Notes: a model not told the origin generated them from the letters alone. Positions 1 to 11,100 are shown, counted from the first letter of the stretch. The stretch is 64,000 nt of DNA from Liquorilactobacillus satsumensis DSM 16230 = JCM 12392 (GCF_001435195.1 NZ_AZFQ01000047.1:1-64000), one strand, 5' to 3'. Numbers and translations: made by a program.

Positions 1-55
1 GTAGAGCATCTGACTTTTAATCAGAGGGTCGACAGTTCGAGCCTGTCACGACTCA
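1..55 (+). tRNA. tRNA-Lys (TTT), 5' end missing
   Basis: The window opens inside the D arm. The anticodon stem TCTGA/TCAGA encloses the loop CTTTTAA, which gives anticodon TTT. The T arm is GACAG-TTCGAGC-CTGTC, and the 3' acceptor strand ACGACTC plus discriminator A ends at 55. About 18 bases lie outside the window. First visible gene of a tRNA cluster. Confidence 0.95.
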
Positions 56-67
56 TGCGTCAATTTT

Positions 68-152
68 GCGGGTGTGGCGGAATTGGCAGACGCACTAGAT
101 TTAGGTTCTAGCGTTGAAAGACGTGGGGGTTCAAATCCCTTCACCCGCACCA
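68..152 (+). tRNA. tRNA-Leu (TAG)
   Basis: The acceptor strands GCGGGTG and CACCCGC pair. The anticodon stem CTAGA/TCTAG encloses TTTAGGT (anticodon TAG), and a long variable arm follows, as expected for a class II tRNA. The 3' CCA (150-152) is encoded. Confidence 0.96.
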
Positions 153-161
153 TTTATTTTT

Positions 162-237
162 GCCGACTTAGCTCAGTTGGTAGAGCATCTGATTTGTAAT
201 CAGAGGGTCGGGCGTTCGAATCGTCTAGTCGGCACCA
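162..237 (+). tRNA. tRNA-Thr (TGT)
   Basis: The acceptor GCCGACT pairs with AGTCGGC. The anticodon loop TTTGTAA gives TGT. The encoded CCA ends at 237. It lies 9 bases after tRNA-Leu, so the cluster is probably one precursor transcript. Confidence 0.96.
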
Positions 238-244
238 TTTTTAT

Positions 245-316
245 GCGGAAGTAGTTCAGTGGTAGAACATCACCTTGCCATGGTGGGGGTCGCGGGTTCG
301 AATCCCGTCTTCCGCT
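245..316 (+). tRNA. tRNA-Gly (GCC)
   Basis: The acceptor GCGGAAG pairs with CTTCCGC. The anticodon loop TTGCCAT gives GCC. CCA is not encoded here, unlike the two preceding tRNAs, so it must be added after transcription. Confidence 0.96.
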
Positions 317-330
317 TGTTAATATTATTT

Positions 331-416
331 GCCGGGGTGGCGGAACTGGCAGACGCACAGGACTTAAAATCCTGCGGTAAGTGATTACCGTACCGGTTCG
401 ATTCCGGTCCTCGGCA
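331..416 (+). tRNA. tRNA-Leu (TAA)
   Basis: A class II tRNA with a long variable arm. The acceptor GCCGGGG pairs with CCTCGGC, and the anticodon loop CTTAAAA gives TAA. CCA is not encoded. Confidence 0.95.
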
Positions 417-431
417 TAATTATATTATTAT

Positions 432-505
432 GCACCCATAGCGCAATTGGATAGAGTGTCTGACTACGAATCAGAAGGTTGTAGGTTCGACTCCTACTGG
501 GTGCA
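432..505 (+). tRNA. tRNA-Arg (ACG)
   Basis: The acceptor GCACCCA pairs with TGGGTGC. The anticodon loop CTACGAA gives ACG, whose A34 is normally deaminated to inosine so that CGN codons are read. Confidence 0.96.
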
Positions 506-521
506 TTTTTGTTTTATTTAT

Positions 522-595
522 CGGGAAGTAGCTCAGCTTGGTAGAGCACCTGGTTTGGGACCAGGGGGTCGCAGGTTCGAATCCTGTCTTCCCGA
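522..595 (+). tRNA. tRNA-Pro (TGG)
   Basis: The acceptor CGGGAAG pairs with CTTCCCG. The anticodon stem CCTGG/CCAGG encloses TTTGGGA (TGG). It shares most of its body with the second tRNA-Pro 40 bases downstream. Confidence 0.96.
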
Positions 596-635
596 TCATC
601 CTCAGTTTTAAACAATCAGTTTTGTGTATTGTTTT

Positions 636-709
636 CGGGAAGTAGCTCAGCTTGGTAGAGCACTACGTTCGGGACGTAGGGGTCGCAAGTTCGAATCTTG
701 TTTTCCCGA
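636..709 (+). tRNA. tRNA-Pro (CGG)
   Basis: Same acceptor and D arm as the preceding tRNA-Pro. The anticodon stem is CTACG/CGTAG with loop TTCGGGA (CGG), and the T stem is CAAGT-type. The final acceptor pairs include a G-T wobble (G642-T702). It looks like a diverged duplicate of the TGG gene and is the last gene of the cluster. Confidence 0.93.
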
Positions 710-754
710 TATGAGTTAGATCAGTGAAACATGTTAATATAACAATTTAGAGTT

Positions 755-805
755 AGCTCTAATTTGAGAATTGATGAAGGTCAGTTTTCAGATTAGAGCT
801 TTTTA
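755..805 (+). terminator. Terminator of the tRNA cluster
   Basis: AGCTCTAAT (755-763) pairs perfectly with ATTAGAGCT (792-800), followed by TTTTT. It lies 45 bases after the last tRNA. Confidence 0.75.
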
Positions 806-879
806 CTTTTTAATAAGAGTAAGAGTTAGAAAGCAGCGATCAAATTCAGTTACTGCAAATTAATGATGGCAAAAGATAA

Positions 880-907
880 TTGGACATGGTAATGTGCAGA
901 TTATAAA
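880..907 (+). promoter_or_regulatory. Possible promoter in the tRNA-ctsR gap
   Basis: TTGGAC (880-885), a 16-base spacer and TATAAA (902-907). The gap 806-1047 has no credible ORF. Downstream of this promoter is an 8-bp inverted repeat, AAGATAGT (930-937) with ACTATCTT (973-980). A small transcript is possible but unproven. Confidence 0.3.
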
Positions 908-1025
908 ATGAAATTAAGAAGTTAAACCAAAGATAGTTGGTGGATTTTTGCTAATAATAGAGAAGGGACTAGACTATCTTCAAAACCATGTGTGGTAAAT
1001 ATTTTGCAAATCCGAATTAATAACT

Positions 1026-1053
1026 TTGCTTTTTAGAAATTTTTTCGTATAAT
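1026..1053 (+). promoter_or_regulatory. ctsR-clpC promoter
   Basis: TTGCTT (1026-1031), a 16-base spacer and a consensus TATAAT (1048-1053). Transcription would start near 1060, inside the CtsR operator. Confidence 0.8.
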
Positions 1054-1056
1054 GAA

Positions 1057-1073
1057 AGTCAATATTAGTCAAA
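1057..1073 (+). promoter_or_regulatory. CtsR operator
   Basis: A direct heptad repeat AGTCAAT-ATT-AGTCAAA closely matches the known CtsR box (RGTCAAA-NAN-RGTCAAA). It differs in the last base of the first heptad and the middle base of the spacer. It lies just downstream of the -10 box and 17 bases before the ctsR start, where repressor binding would block initiation and autoregulate the operon. Confidence 0.85.
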
Positions 1074-1090
1074 TTCAAGGAGATGATTGC

Positions 1091-1558
1091 ATGCAAGGTC
1101 AGAATATTTCAGATATTATTGAAAAATATCTGAAAAGTATCTTGGCTGATTCACGTCAAGTTGAAATCAGACGTTCTGAAATTGCTCAACTTTTTAATTG
1201 CGTACCATCTCAGATTAATTATGTAATCAACACACGTTTTACGATCCAAAATGGATATATAGTAAGAAGCAAACGCGGAGGCGGTGGTTATATCAGAATT
1301 GCAAAGGTAAATTTAGTTGAGGATTCCACTGTTTTAGATGATCTGCTTTCATTAATCGGTGACGAGATCGATCTGAATAAGGCTTTTCAAATTATTCAAA
1401 GCTTGTTTCAGGATGGTTTCTTATCACGAAGAGAAGCAAATATTATTCTAGCGTCAATTGATAGAAAAACATTAGCATTTGAGAGCCACAAACTTGAAAA
1501 TGTTTTGCGAGCGCGTATCCTTGTAAATGTATTAAATCGTCTGCGTTACGATGATTAG
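1091..1558 (+). CDS. ctsR: Heat-shock repressor CtsR
   Basis: CtsR is the class III stress repressor of clp genes. This protein is 155 aa, the usual length. The winged helix-turn-helix covers about residues 1-70 and includes the glycine-rich wing RGGGGYIRI (62-70), which inserts into the DNA minor groove. The C-terminal dimerisation domain follows. The ATG at 1091 is chosen because AAGGAG (1077-1082) sits 8 bases upstream. An in-frame ATG at 1052 lies inside the -10 box and cannot be the start. It is followed 17 bases later by clpC, and no mcsA or mcsB lies between them, as is usual in lactobacilli. R62 in the wing is the residue that McsB phosphorylates in bacilli. Confidence 0.97.
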   Translation: MQGQNISDIIEKYLKSILADSRQVEIRRSEIAQLFNCVPSQINYVINTRFTIQNGYIVRSKRGGGGYIRIAKVNLVEDSTVLDDLLSLIGDEIDLNKAFQIIQSLFQDGFLSRREANIILASIDRKTLAFESHKLENVLRARILVNVLNRLRYDD

Positions 1559-1575
1559 AAAGTGAGGGCACAATT

Positions 1576-4056
1576 ATGGATAACTTATTTACTCCCAGTG
1601 CAAGAAAGGTTTTGGTCTTAGCACAGGAACAGGCAAAGTATTTCCGGCACCAGGCAATTGGGACAGAACATCTGCTACTCGCTTTAACGCTTGAGGAAAA
1701 TGGGATTGCGGCAAAAGTTTTAAAACAATTCATTGTGACAGAGACTGATGTGCGCGAAGAAATCGAACGACTTGCTGGTTATGGAACTTTGAAACGGACT
1801 AGCAAGGGTTATCTGCCGTATTCTCCGCGGGCGAAAGAGATTTTAGCGGTTGCTGGTGAAGAAGCCAAGCGAACCAACTCAATTAAAATTGGAACTGAGC
1901 ATCTGTTATTGGCCCTGTTGCGAAACAACGACATACTGTCAACTCGAATCCTTCAAGGATTAAATGTTGATACTCGCAGAATGTATCAAGCAATTGTGCA
2001 TAAATTGGGTCTTAGTGAAGCACAAATGAAGAAGTATGAAAAAAAGGCGACTAAATCTGCTGGAACACCAACGTTGAATTCATTAGCACGGGATTTAACC
2101 GAGCTAGCGCGTAAAAAGAAAATTGATCCCGTGATTGGGCGCGAAAAAGAAGTTAGACGCTTAATCCAAGTTTTAAGTAGACGAACCAAGAATAATCCAG
2201 TTTTACTGGGTGAACCTGGAGTTGGAAAAACGGCGATTGCTGAAGGTTTGGCCGAATACATTGTCAAGGGTGATGTTCCAGAGTCATTGCAAAACAAGCG
2301 CGTGATGATGCTGGATATGGGCTCATTAGTTGCAGGTACAAAGTATCGTGGTGAGTTTGAAGATCGTGTTAAAAAAATTATTGATGAGATTTATGCTGAT
2401 GGACATGTAGTTCTCTTCATTGATGAGTTGCATACCTTGATTGGAGCTGGTGGAGCTGAAGGTGCAATTGATGCTTCTAATATTTTAAAACCAGCATTAG
2501 CACGAGGAGAAGTTCAAGTTATTGGTGCAACAACCTTGGATGAATTTCAAAAATATATTGAGACAGATTCTGCACTTGAACGGCGGTTTGCCAAGATATT
2601 AGTTGAAGAACCTTCTACTAAGGATACAGTTGCAATTCTTAAAGGATTGCGGCCGAGTTATGAAGAACATCATCAACTCAAAATCACAGATGAAGCACTT
2701 GAGGCAGCGGTCAGTTTAAGTGTCCGTTATATTTCGGATCGTTTCCTTCCTGACAAAGCAATCGATTTGATGGATGAAGCTGCAGCTCGTGTGCGGCTTG
2801 ACAATGTTGGACAATCCAAGAAGATTGCTAACAAACAGGCTGCACTCAAGGAATTGGAAGGGCAAAAGATTGTGGCCCTCAGTGCAGAACAATTTGAAGA
2901 AGCTGCGGCAATTCGTAAGAAAGAATTACGTGCGAAACAGCAACTTGACAAGCTGACGGAAGCTGCAGCTGAAAAAAAGGGACAGTATGATACAAAAGTT
3001 ACTGAAGAAGATGTAGCAGCAGTCGCTTCTGAGTGGACAGGTGTACCTTTGACACAAATGAAGAAAAAAGAATCAGAACGTTTGCTTGATTTGGAGAAAG
3101 TTCTTCATAAGCGAGTGATTGGTCAAGATGAAGCTGTTTCTGCAGTTTCACGCGCAATCAGACGAGCACGAAGCGGTTTGAAAGATCCTGATAGGCCCGT
3201 GGGCTCATTTATCTTCTTAGGACCGACAGGTGTCGGGAAGACTGAGTTAGCGAAGGCTTTGGCACAAGCGATGTTTGGTTCAGATGATGCAATGATCAGA
3301 ATCGACATGAGTGAGTACATGGAGAAGTACGCAACTAGTCGTTTAATTGGCTCGCCTCCTGGCTACGTGGGTTATGAAGAAGGCGGACAGCTGACTGAGA
3401 AAGTTAGACAGCATCCTTACTCCGTAGTTTTATTTGATGAAATTGAAAAAGCACATCCAGATGTTTTCAATATTCTTTTGCAAGTGTTGGATGATGGTTA
3501 TCTTTCAGATTCAAAAGGCAGACAAGTTGATTTTAGAAATACGATCATTATTATGACCTCTAACTTGGGTGCAACCGCACTTAGAGATGAAAAGGAAGTT
3601 GGTTTTGCAAGCGTCTCTGTGCAAGATAACTTTAAGGAGATGTCAAAGCGAATTCGCGAGATTCTTAAAAAGACATTTAGGCCCGAATTTCTCAACCGAA
3701 TTGATGAAAATGTTATCTTCCACCCACTGAAGAAAGAAGAGCTGCATCAGATTGTCAAATTGATGGCGAAAGATTTGCTCGATCGTGTGCGTGAACAAAA
3801 CGTGGAGATTAAAATTACTCCTGCTGCAATTGATGTTATCGGCAAGGCTGGTTTCGATCCGGAGTATGGTGCAAGACCAATTCGGCGAGCATTGCAGACA
3901 AGAGTCGAGGATCGTTTAAGTGAGTTATTGATTACCGGGCAAGTGAAAGTCGGCAGTAAAGTTACAATTGGTGCAAGCAAAGGCAAGATTAATTTCTCGG
4001 TAAAAGATGAAGATAACGATTCTAACAGAGGGCGCAACAAACAACTGACAAAATAA
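1576..4056 (+). CDS. clpC: ClpC, AAA+ unfoldase of the Clp protease
   Basis: A hexameric Hsp100 ATPase of 826 aa that unfolds substrates and feeds them to ClpP. The N domain (about 1-150) has the two Clp-N repeats, each with a GTEHLLLAL motif. AAA-1 has Walker A GEPGVGKT (about 212-219) and Walker B VLFIDE. A UVR/M-domain coiled coil carrying the [12 protein letters not shown] segment lies near 438-450. AAA-2 has GPTGVGKT (about 549-556). A VGF loop near 674 is the expected ClpP contact. The start follows a GAGGG site. It is cotranscribed with ctsR and so under CtsR control. Without McsB or an obvious MecA nearby, adaptor use cannot be judged from this window. Confidence 0.98.
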   Translation: MDNLFTPSARKVLVLAQEQAKYFRHQAIGTEHLLLALTLEENGIAAKVLKQFIVTETDVREEIERLAGYGTLKRTSKGYLPYSPRAKEILAVAGEEAKRTNSIKIGTEHLLLALLRNNDILSTRILQGLNVDTRRMYQAIVHKLGLSEAQMKKYEKKATKSAGTPTLNSLARDLTELARKKKIDPVIGREKEVRRLIQVLSRRTKNNPVLLGEPGVGKTAIAEGLAEYIVKGDVPESLQNKRVMMLDMGSLVAGTKYRGEFEDRVKKIIDEIYADGHVVLFIDELHTLIGAGGAEGAIDASNILKPALARGEVQVIGATTLDEFQKYIETDSALERRFAKILVEEPSTKDTVAILKGLRPSYEEHHQLKITDEALEAAVSLSVRYISDRFLPDKAIDLMDEAAARVRLDNVGQSKKIANKQAALKELEGQKIVALSAEQFEEAAAIRKKELRAKQQLDKLTEAAAEKKGQYDTKVTEEDVAAVASEWTGVPLTQMKKKESERLLDLEKVLHKRVIGQDEAVSAVSRAIRRARSGLKDPDRPVGSFIFLGPTGVGKTELAKALAQAMFGSDDAMIRIDMSEYMEKYATSRLIGSPPGYVGYEEGGQLTEKVRQHPYSVVLFDEIEKAHPDVFNILLQVLDDGYLSDSKGRQVDFRNTIIIMTSNLGATALRDEKEVGFASVSVQDNFKEMSKRIREILKKTFRPEFLNRIDENVIFHPLKKEELHQIVKLMAKDLLDRVREQNVEIKITPAAIDVIGKAGFDPEYGARPIRRALQTRVEDRLSELLITGQVKVGSKVTIGASKGKINFSVKDEDNDSNRGRNKQLTK

Positions 4057-4106
4057 TAAAATAAAGCTTTTTTCACCAAAAGGGTGTCGGTTTATGACAT
4101 GCAAGT

Positions 4107-4161
4107 GCTAAGGGGTTGGATCAAAACATTAGTTTTGGACCAATCCCTTAGCTTTGTTTTG
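4107..4161 (+). terminator. Terminator after clpC
   Basis: A long hairpin: GCTAAGGGGTTGG with CCAATCCCTTAGC (one wobble) plus an inner TCAAAAC/GTTTTGG stem, then a T-rich TTTGTTTT tail. Confidence 0.85.
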
Positions 4162-4220
4162 CAAGGCTTGTCCTAGTGTGGCATACCTCTGTGGATTTTT
4201 CCTTAAAATCAACATTAAAC

Positions 4221-4249
4221 TTGACAGTCTTTAAAAAGCTTGTTATAGT
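4221..4249 (+). promoter_or_regulatory. rpoBC promoter
   Basis: A consensus TTGACA (4221-4226), a 17-base spacer and TATAGT (4244-4249). This is among the strongest promoters in the window and gives a leader of about 200 nt before rpoB. Confidence 0.85.
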
Positions 4250-4255
4250 AAGTAA

Positions 4256-4445
4256 TTGCAAAACTGTGAAATATTTGACAGCTGTGATCTATTGTCCATA
4301 GTTGTCTTGATAGGAAGCAAAAATAGTGGTTATCACCCGTTGAGGTGTGTGCTGTTTTTGGTTTTTTTTTGCCAAAAAAACAATAAATTTGCAATTTGTA
4401 ATCAAATTGTAATATTTGTTTGATGGCTGTCGCAGAAAAATTTTG
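4256..4445 (+). ncRNA. rpoB 5' leader, candidate Lacto-rpoB RNA
   Basis: A transcribed leader of about 190 nt without a coding frame. Visible structure includes CACC-CGTTGA-GGTG near 4334-4347 and a T-run/A-run stem (about 4361-4381) closed by GCC. The Lacto-rpoB motif is known from the same position in Lactobacillales. Assignment here rests on position and taxon, not on a covariance-model match. Confidence 0.45.
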
Positions 4446-4458
4446 AGAGGTGAACAAC

Positions 4459-7400
4459 TTGGCAGGACATTTAGTAAAATACGGTAAACACCGTACCCGT
4501 AGAAGTTACGCACGGATCAAAGAAGTTTTGGATTTACCAAATCTGATCGAGATTCAAACGGATTCCTACAAATGGTTCTTAGATGAAGGTCTGCGTGAAA
4601 TGTTTGAAGACATTATGCCAATCGAAGACTTTGCTGGTAACTTGTCACTAGAATTCGTTGATTATCAATTACTGGAGCCAAAATATACGGTCGAAGAAGC
4701 CCGGCAGCATGATGCGAATTATTCCGCACCGTTGCATGTTACTTTGAATTTGATTAATCATGAGACTGGTGAGATCAAATCCCAAGACGTTTTCTTTGGT
4801 GATTTTCCGTTAATGACCGAACAAGGAACGTTCATTATTAATGGGGCAGAACGTGTAATTGTTTCCCAGTTAGTGCGTTCACCAGGGGTCTATTACAACT
4901 CTGAACTTGATAAAAATGGTCGCGAAAATTACGGAACGACAGTTATTCCTAATAGGGGTGCTTGGCTTGAGTACGAAACTGACTCAAAAAACATTGCCTA
5001 TGTGCGAATTGACCGTACCCGTAAGATTCCACTAACAGAGCTGATTCGTGCTTTAGGTTATAGCACAGATGACGAAATTATCAAATTGTTAGGTGAAAAC
5101 GACAGTTTGATGTTGACACTTGAAAAAGATGTGCATAAAAATGCCGATGATTCGCGGGTAGTCGAGTCTTTGAAAGACATTTACGAACGGTTACGTCCAG
5201 GTGAACCTAAGACAGCGGATAGTTCCAGAAGTTTGCTGACTGCGCGTTTCTTTGATCCAAAGCGCTATGATCTTGCACCTGTAGGGCGTTACAAGATCAA
5301 TAAAAAATTGAATTTAAAAACACGCTTACTGAATCTGACTTTGGCTGAAACCTTAGCTGATCCAGAAACAGGCGAGATTATTGTTAATAAAGATACTGTT
5401 TTGGATAAGCATGTTATGGAAAAATTAGCACCTTATTTGGAACGAAATGACTTTAAGACGGTTGTCTTCCATCCTTCAGAAGAAGGGGTGGTTACCAATC
5501 CAATGACGCTGCAGATGATTAAAGTGTATTCTCCTAATGATCCTGACAGAGTAGTTAATATGATTGGCAATGGAAATATTGATCTTAAATTCAAACACAT
5601 TTTGCCGGCTGACATTATTGCCTCAATGAATTATTTCTTCAACTTACAAGAAGGAATTGGCGTGGTTGATGATATTGATCATTTAGGTAATCGTCGGATT
5701 CGTTCAGTTGGTGAATTACTGCAAAATCAGTTTAGAATTGGGTTATCTCGGATGGAACGTGTTGTGCGTGAAAGAATGTCGATTCAAGATACCTCGACTG
5801 TTACACCACAGCAATTGATTAATATTCGCCCAGTTGTTGCTTCTATTAAAGAATTCTTTGGTAGTTCTCAACTTTCACAATTCATGGATCAGACTAATCC
5901 GTTGGGTGAATTAACGCATAAACGGCGTTTGTCAGCCTTAGGACCGGGTGGCTTGACACGTGATCGTGCGGGTTATGAGGTTCGTGATGTGCATTATACG
6001 CATTACGGTCGGATGTGCCCAATTGAAACTCCTGAAGGTCCTAATATTGGACTGATTAATAGTTTGTCATCATATGCACGGGTTAACAAATACGGGTTTA
6101 TTGAGACTCCATATCGGCGTGTTTCATGGACGACGCATAAAGTTACAGATAAAATTGATTATCTGACCGCGGATGAAGAAGATAATTATGTAATTGCACA
6201 GGCTAATTCACCATTAAATGATGATGGTTCATTTGTTGATAATGTTGTTATGGCCCGTAGTAAGAGTGAAAATATTGAAATTACTGTCGACAAAGTCGAT
6301 TATATGGATGTTTCTCCTAAACAAGTTGTAGCCGTTGCGACTGCATGTATTCCATTCTTGGAAAATGATGACTCCAATCGTGCGTTAATGGGGGCCAACA
6401 TGCAGCGTCAGGCGGTTCCATTGTTAGATCCACATGCTCCACTTGTAGGAACTGGGATTGAGTATAAGACTGCGCATGATTCCGGGGTAGCTTTAATTAG
6501 CAAACATGCTGGAAACGTTGAATATGTCGATGCACGTGAAATTCGTGTGCGCCGCGAAGATGGTTCACTTGATAAGTACAAGCTGATGAAGTTCCGGCGT
6601 TCAAATGGCGGCAAGAACTATAACCAACGTCCGATTGTTAAAGTTGGCGATCATGTTGATCCAGATGAAATTCTTGCAGATGGGCCATCCATGGAAGGCG
6701 GAGAGCTTGCCTTAGGTCAAAATCCATTAATTGCTTTCATGACTTGGGATGGTTACAACTTCGAAGATGCAATTGCAATTAATGAACGTTTGGTAAAAGA
6801 AGATGTCTATACTTCGATTCATATTGAAGAACATGAATCAGAAGCACGTGATACAAAGCTAGGGCCGGAAGAAATGACCCGTGAAATTCCTAATGTCGGA
6901 GAAGATGCACTAAAAGATCTTGATGAATTTGGAATTGTACGGATTGGGGCTGAAGTTCATGATGGCGATATTCTAGTCGGTAAGGTAACTCCAAAAGGGG
7001 TTACTGAATTATCAGCTGAAGAACGTTTATTGCACGCTATCTTTGGTGAAAAAGCACGCGAAGTTCGGGATACCTCCTTACGTGTACCGCATGGTGGCGG
7101 TGGAATTGTACAGGACGTGAAAATCTTTACGCGTGAAGCTGGAGATGAACTTTCACCAGGTGTGAATATGATGGTTCGTGTTTATATTGCACAAAAACGT
7201 AAGATTCAAGTTGGTGACAAGATGGCCGGACGGCATGGTAATAAAGGAACGGTTTCAATCGTTATTCCTGAAGAAGATATGCCATTTATGCCTGATGGAA
7301 CTCCTGTTGATATTATGCTTAGCCCAATGGGTGTGCCTTCACGTATGAATATCGGACAAGTTCTTGAACTGCATTTAGGAATGGCTGCACGCAAACTTGG

Positions 7401-8046
7401 AATCCATGTTGCTTCTCCTGTTTTTGATGGGGCACAGGATAATGATATCTGGGCGGCTATTAAAGAAGCTGGCATGGCTAGCGATGGCAAGTCAGTACTT
7501 TATGACGGTCGGACAGGTGAACCCTTTGATAATCGAATTGCTGTAGGTGTGATGTACTACATGAAGCTTGCGCATATGGTTGATGATAAGATCCATGCAC
7601 GTTCGATCGGACCGTACTCACTTGTAACTCAGCAACCTTTAGGAGGGAAAGCTCAGTTTGGTGGTCAGCGTTTTGGTGAAATGGAAGTTTGGGCTTTGGA
7701 AGCATATGGTGCTGCATATACACTGCAAGAAATCATGACGTATAAGTCAGATGATGTTGTTGGTCGTGTTAAGACTTATGAAGCAATCGTTAAGGGCGAA
7801 CCGATTCCAAAACCAGGAGTTCCGGAATCATTCCGTGTACTAGTAAAGGAAATGCAGTCCCTTGGCTTGGACATGAAAGTCTTGGACAATGAAAAACAAG
7901 AAATCGAGTTGCGTGATATGGACGACGATGATGATGAGGTTGTTAACGTCGATGCATTAAGTAAGCTTGCTAAAGAACAAGCAGAAAAGAAAGCACAAGA
8001 TGCAGTTGGAGACACGGAAAAGGCTGAAACAAAGACCGAAAATTAA
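4459..8046 (+). CDS. rpoB: RNA polymerase beta subunit
   Basis: The catalytic beta subunit of RNA polymerase, 1195 aa. The start is TTG 4459 (protein begins [19 protein letters not shown] after the initiator Met), with AGAGGTG (4446-4452) 6 bases upstream. A GTG at 4450 overlaps that ribosome binding site and is rejected. The rifampicin region near residues 470-506 reads [20 protein letters not shown], the wild-type susceptible form. Other landmarks are [12 protein letters not shown] and [12 protein letters not shown]. The C terminus has an acidic run (DMDDDDDE) and a lysine-rich tail. rpoC follows 63 bases downstream in the same transcript. Confidence 0.99.
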   Translation: MAGHLVKYGKHRTRRSYARIKEVLDLPNLIEIQTDSYKWFLDEGLREMFEDIMPIEDFAGNLSLEFVDYQLLEPKYTVEEARQHDANYSAPLHVTLNLINHETGEIKSQDVFFGDFPLMTEQGTFIINGAERVIVSQLVRSPGVYYNSELDKNGRENYGTTVIPNRGAWLEYETDSKNIAYVRIDRTRKIPLTELIRALGYSTDDEIIKLLGENDSLMLTLEKDVHKNADDSRVVESLKDIYERLRPGEPKTADSSRSLLTARFFDPKRYDLAPVGRYKINKKLNLKTRLLNLTLAETLADPETGEIIVNKDTVLDKHVMEKLAPYLERNDFKTVVFHPSEEGVVTNPMTLQMIKVYSPNDPDRVVNMIGNGNIDLKFKHILPADIIASMNYFFNLQEGIGVVDDIDHLGNRRIRSVGELLQNQFRIGLSRMERVVRERMSIQDTSTVTPQQLINIRPVVASIKEFFGSSQLSQFMDQTNPLGELTHKRRLSALGPGGLTRDRAGYEVRDVHYTHYGRMCPIETPEGPNIGLINSLSSYARVNKYGFIETPYRRVSWTTHKVTDKIDYLTADEEDNYVIAQANSPLNDDGSFVDNVVMARSKSENIEITVDKVDYMDVSPKQVVAVATACIPFLENDDSNRALMGANMQRQAVPLLDPHAPLVGTGIEYKTAHDSGVALISKHAGNVEYVDAREIRVRREDGSLDKYKLMKFRRSNGGKNYNQRPIVKVGDHVDPDEILADGPSMEGGELALGQNPLIAFMTWDGYNFEDAIAINERLVKEDVYTSIHIEEHESEARDTKLGPEEMTREIPNVGEDALKDLDEFGIVRIGAEVHDGDILVGKVTPKGVTELSAEERLLHAIFGEKAREVRDTSLRVPHGGGGIVQDVKIFTREAGDELSPGVNMMVRVYIAQKRKIQVGDKMAGRHGNKGTVSIVIPEEDMPFMPDGTPVDIMLSPMGVPSRMNIGQVLELHLGMAARKLGIHVASPVFDGAQDNDIWAAIKEAGMASDGKSVLYDGRTGEPFDNRIAVGVMYYMKLAHMVDDKIHARSIGPYSLVTQQPLGGKAQFGGQRFGEMEVWALEAYGAAYTLQEIMTYKSDDVVGRVKTYEAIVKGEPIPKPGVPESFRVLVKEMQSLGLDMKVLDNEKQEIELRDMDDDDDEVVNVDALSKLAKEQAEKKAQDAVGDTEKAETKTEN

Positions 8047-8109
8047 TTTTTTTCAAGTCGTTGGACCTTTTCGCACTGAAATCAACTAGATGAAAGGGAG
8101 GTCGGTCTT

Positions 8110-11100
8110 TTGATCGATGTCAATAAATTCGATAGTATGCAAATCGGTTTGGCTTCGTCTGACAAGATCCGCAGTTGGTCATATGGAGAAGTAAAGAAAC
8201 CGGAGACAATTAACTACCGCACACTTAAACCGGAAAGAGACGGTTTATTTGACGAAAGAATCTTTGGCCCTACTAAAGATTGGGAATGTGCCTGCGGGAA
8301 GTACAAACGAATTCGCTATAAAGGAATTGTTTGTGACCGTTGTGGTGTAGAAGTTACACGTTCAAAAGTACGGCGTGAACGAATGGGACACATTGAACTT
8401 GCTGCCCCTGTTACTCATATCTGGTATTTCAAGGGGATTCCTAGCAGAATGGGCTTAGTGCTCGATATGAGTCCTAGAGCGTTGGAAGAAGTCATTTATT
8501 TTGCTTCTTATGTAGTGACGGAACCAGGAAATACTCCGCTTGAAAAGAAACAATTGTTAACCGAGCGAGAATATCGTGAAAAACGTGAACAGTATGGACA
8601 AGAATTCAAGGCTGGAATGGGTGCAGAAGCAATTAGAACCCTGTTGCAAGATGTTGGTCTTGAAAAAGAATGTAAAGAATTAAAAGAAGAGTTAAAGGAA
8701 GCTACCGGGCAAAAAAGAACACGTGCGGTTCGCCGTCTGGATATTTTGGAGGCTTTCTTACAGTCAGGCAATGAACCAGCTTGGATGGTCATGGATGCAA
8801 TTCCAGTAATTCCACCCGATTTGCGTCCAATGGTGCAGCTGGAAGGCGGGCGTTTTGCAACTTCCGATCTAAATGATTTGTACCGGCGTGTAATTAACCG
8901 TAATAATCGTTTGAAGAGACTGCTTGATTTAAATGCTCCTGGAATCATCGTGCAAAACGAAAAACGGATGCTACAAGAAGCTGTCGATGCTTTAATTGAT
9001 AATGGTCGTCGTGGACGTCCGGTCACAGGACCTGGTAATCGTCCATTGAAATCTTTGTCTCACATGCTGAAAGGAAAGCAAGGACGTTTCCGTCAAAACT
9101 TGCTGGGTAAACGTGTAGATTATTCTGGACGTTCAGTTATTGATGTCGGACCGAAATTAAAGATGAACCAAATGGGGATTCCACATGAAATGGCTTTAGA
9201 GCTCTTTAAGCCATTCATGATGAAAGAACTTGTTAAACGTGAGATGGCATCAAATATCAAGAATGCCAAACGTAAAATTGATCGGCGTGATGAAGATATT
9301 TGGGATGTACTTGAAGACGTCATTAAAGAGCATCCGGTGCTGTTAAACCGCGCACCTACACTTCATCGCCTGGGAATTCAGGCCTTTGAGCCGACATTGG
9401 TGAATGGTAAAGCGATGCGCTTGCATCCTTTAGCTTGCGAAGCTTACAATGCCGATTTTGATGGTGATCAGATGGCGATCCATGTGCCACTTTCAGACGA
9501 AGCTCAGGCTGAAGCACGTTTGTTGATGCTTGCGGCTCATCACATTCTTGCACCTAAGGATGGTAAACCAATTGTGACACCATCTCAGGATATGGTAATT
9601 GGTAACTACTACATGACCGTTGAAGAGACTAAACGCGAAGGCGAAGGCATGATCTTCAAAGATGTCAACGAAGTCAGAGCGGCTTATCTGAGTAATTATG
9701 TGCATTTGCATACGCGAATTGGACTGCAGACTTCATCGTTAGCTGCAACTGGCAAACCGTTCACTGATTGGCAAAAAGAACGAATCATGGTCACAACGGT
9801 TGGTAAAGCAATTTTCAACGAAATTTTACCGCTTGATTTTCCATACTTGAATGAGCCTACAGCTGCGAACTTGACAGGTGGGATTCCGGATAAGTACTTT
9901 GTTGACCCGGGAGTTGATATTCATCAATTCTTAGCTGAACAAGAACTGGTTTCACCATTTAAAGCTGGTTTTTTGAGTGATATTATCGCTGAAGTTTACA
10001 AGAAGTTCAAAGTTACAGAAACTTCTAAGCTGCTTGATCGTCTCAAGGATCTTGGCTACTATGAATCTACTAAATCAGGATTGACAGTGGGAATTGCTGA
10101 TGTCACAGATTTGAAGGAAAAACCAGAAATTATCGACAATGCCCATAAAGCTGTGGATAATGTCGCTAAGCAGTTCAGAAGAGGTTTGATCACAGAAGAC
10201 GAACGCTATGAACGGGTTATTGCAATTTGGAACAATGCTAAGGATCAGATTCAAGAGAAACTGGTTCAAAATATGAATCCAAGAAACCCAATTCAAATGA
10301 TGTCAGATTCAGGTGCTCGTGGTAATATCTCTAACTTTACCCAGCTTGCTGGGATGCGTGGCTTAATGGCTGCTCCTAATGGCAAGACAATGGAACTGCC
10401 AATCATTGCGAACTTCCGTGAAGGCCTTTCTGTGATGGAAATGTTTATTTCAACTCATGGGGCGCGTAAAGGAATGACTGATACTGCGTTGAAGACTGCT
10501 GATTCCGGTTATCTGACACGTCGTTTGGTTGATGTTGCACAAGATGTTATTATTCGCGAAAAAGATTGTGGAACCGATCGTGGTTTAGATGTGACTGCTA
10601 TCCGTGAAGGCAACGAACTAATCGAACCATTGTATGATCGAATCTTAGGCCGCTATACAATTAAGGAAGTAAAAGATCCTCAAAGTGGTGCAATCATTGC
10701 TCCTAAGAATGTTTTAGTTGACGAAGATCTTGCACAAAAGATTGTGGATGCAGGAGTTGAAAAGGTTACGATTCGTTCTGCGTTTACATGTAATACACGT
10801 CACGGTGTTTGTGAACATTGTTATGGTCGCAATATGGCCACAGGGGATGAGGTTGAAGTTGGTGAAGCAGTAGGAACAGTTGCTGCTCAGTCGATTGGTG
10901 AGCCTGGTACTCAGTTGACGATGCGGACCTTCCATACTGGTGGGGTTGCTGGAGACGATATTACACAAGGTCTTCCACGTGTTCAGGAAATTTTTGAAGC
11001 GCGTAACCCTAAAGGACGTGCCGAAATTTCTGAAGTTACCGGAACAATTGAAGCAATTGAGGAAAACCCTGCTGAACGGACAAAGGAAGTTACAGTTAAG

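Noticed and set aside
4289-4513. Minus-strand open frames over the rpoB leader.
   Set aside because: They are AT-rich chance frames crossing a strong promoter and the rpoB start, with no ribosome binding site.
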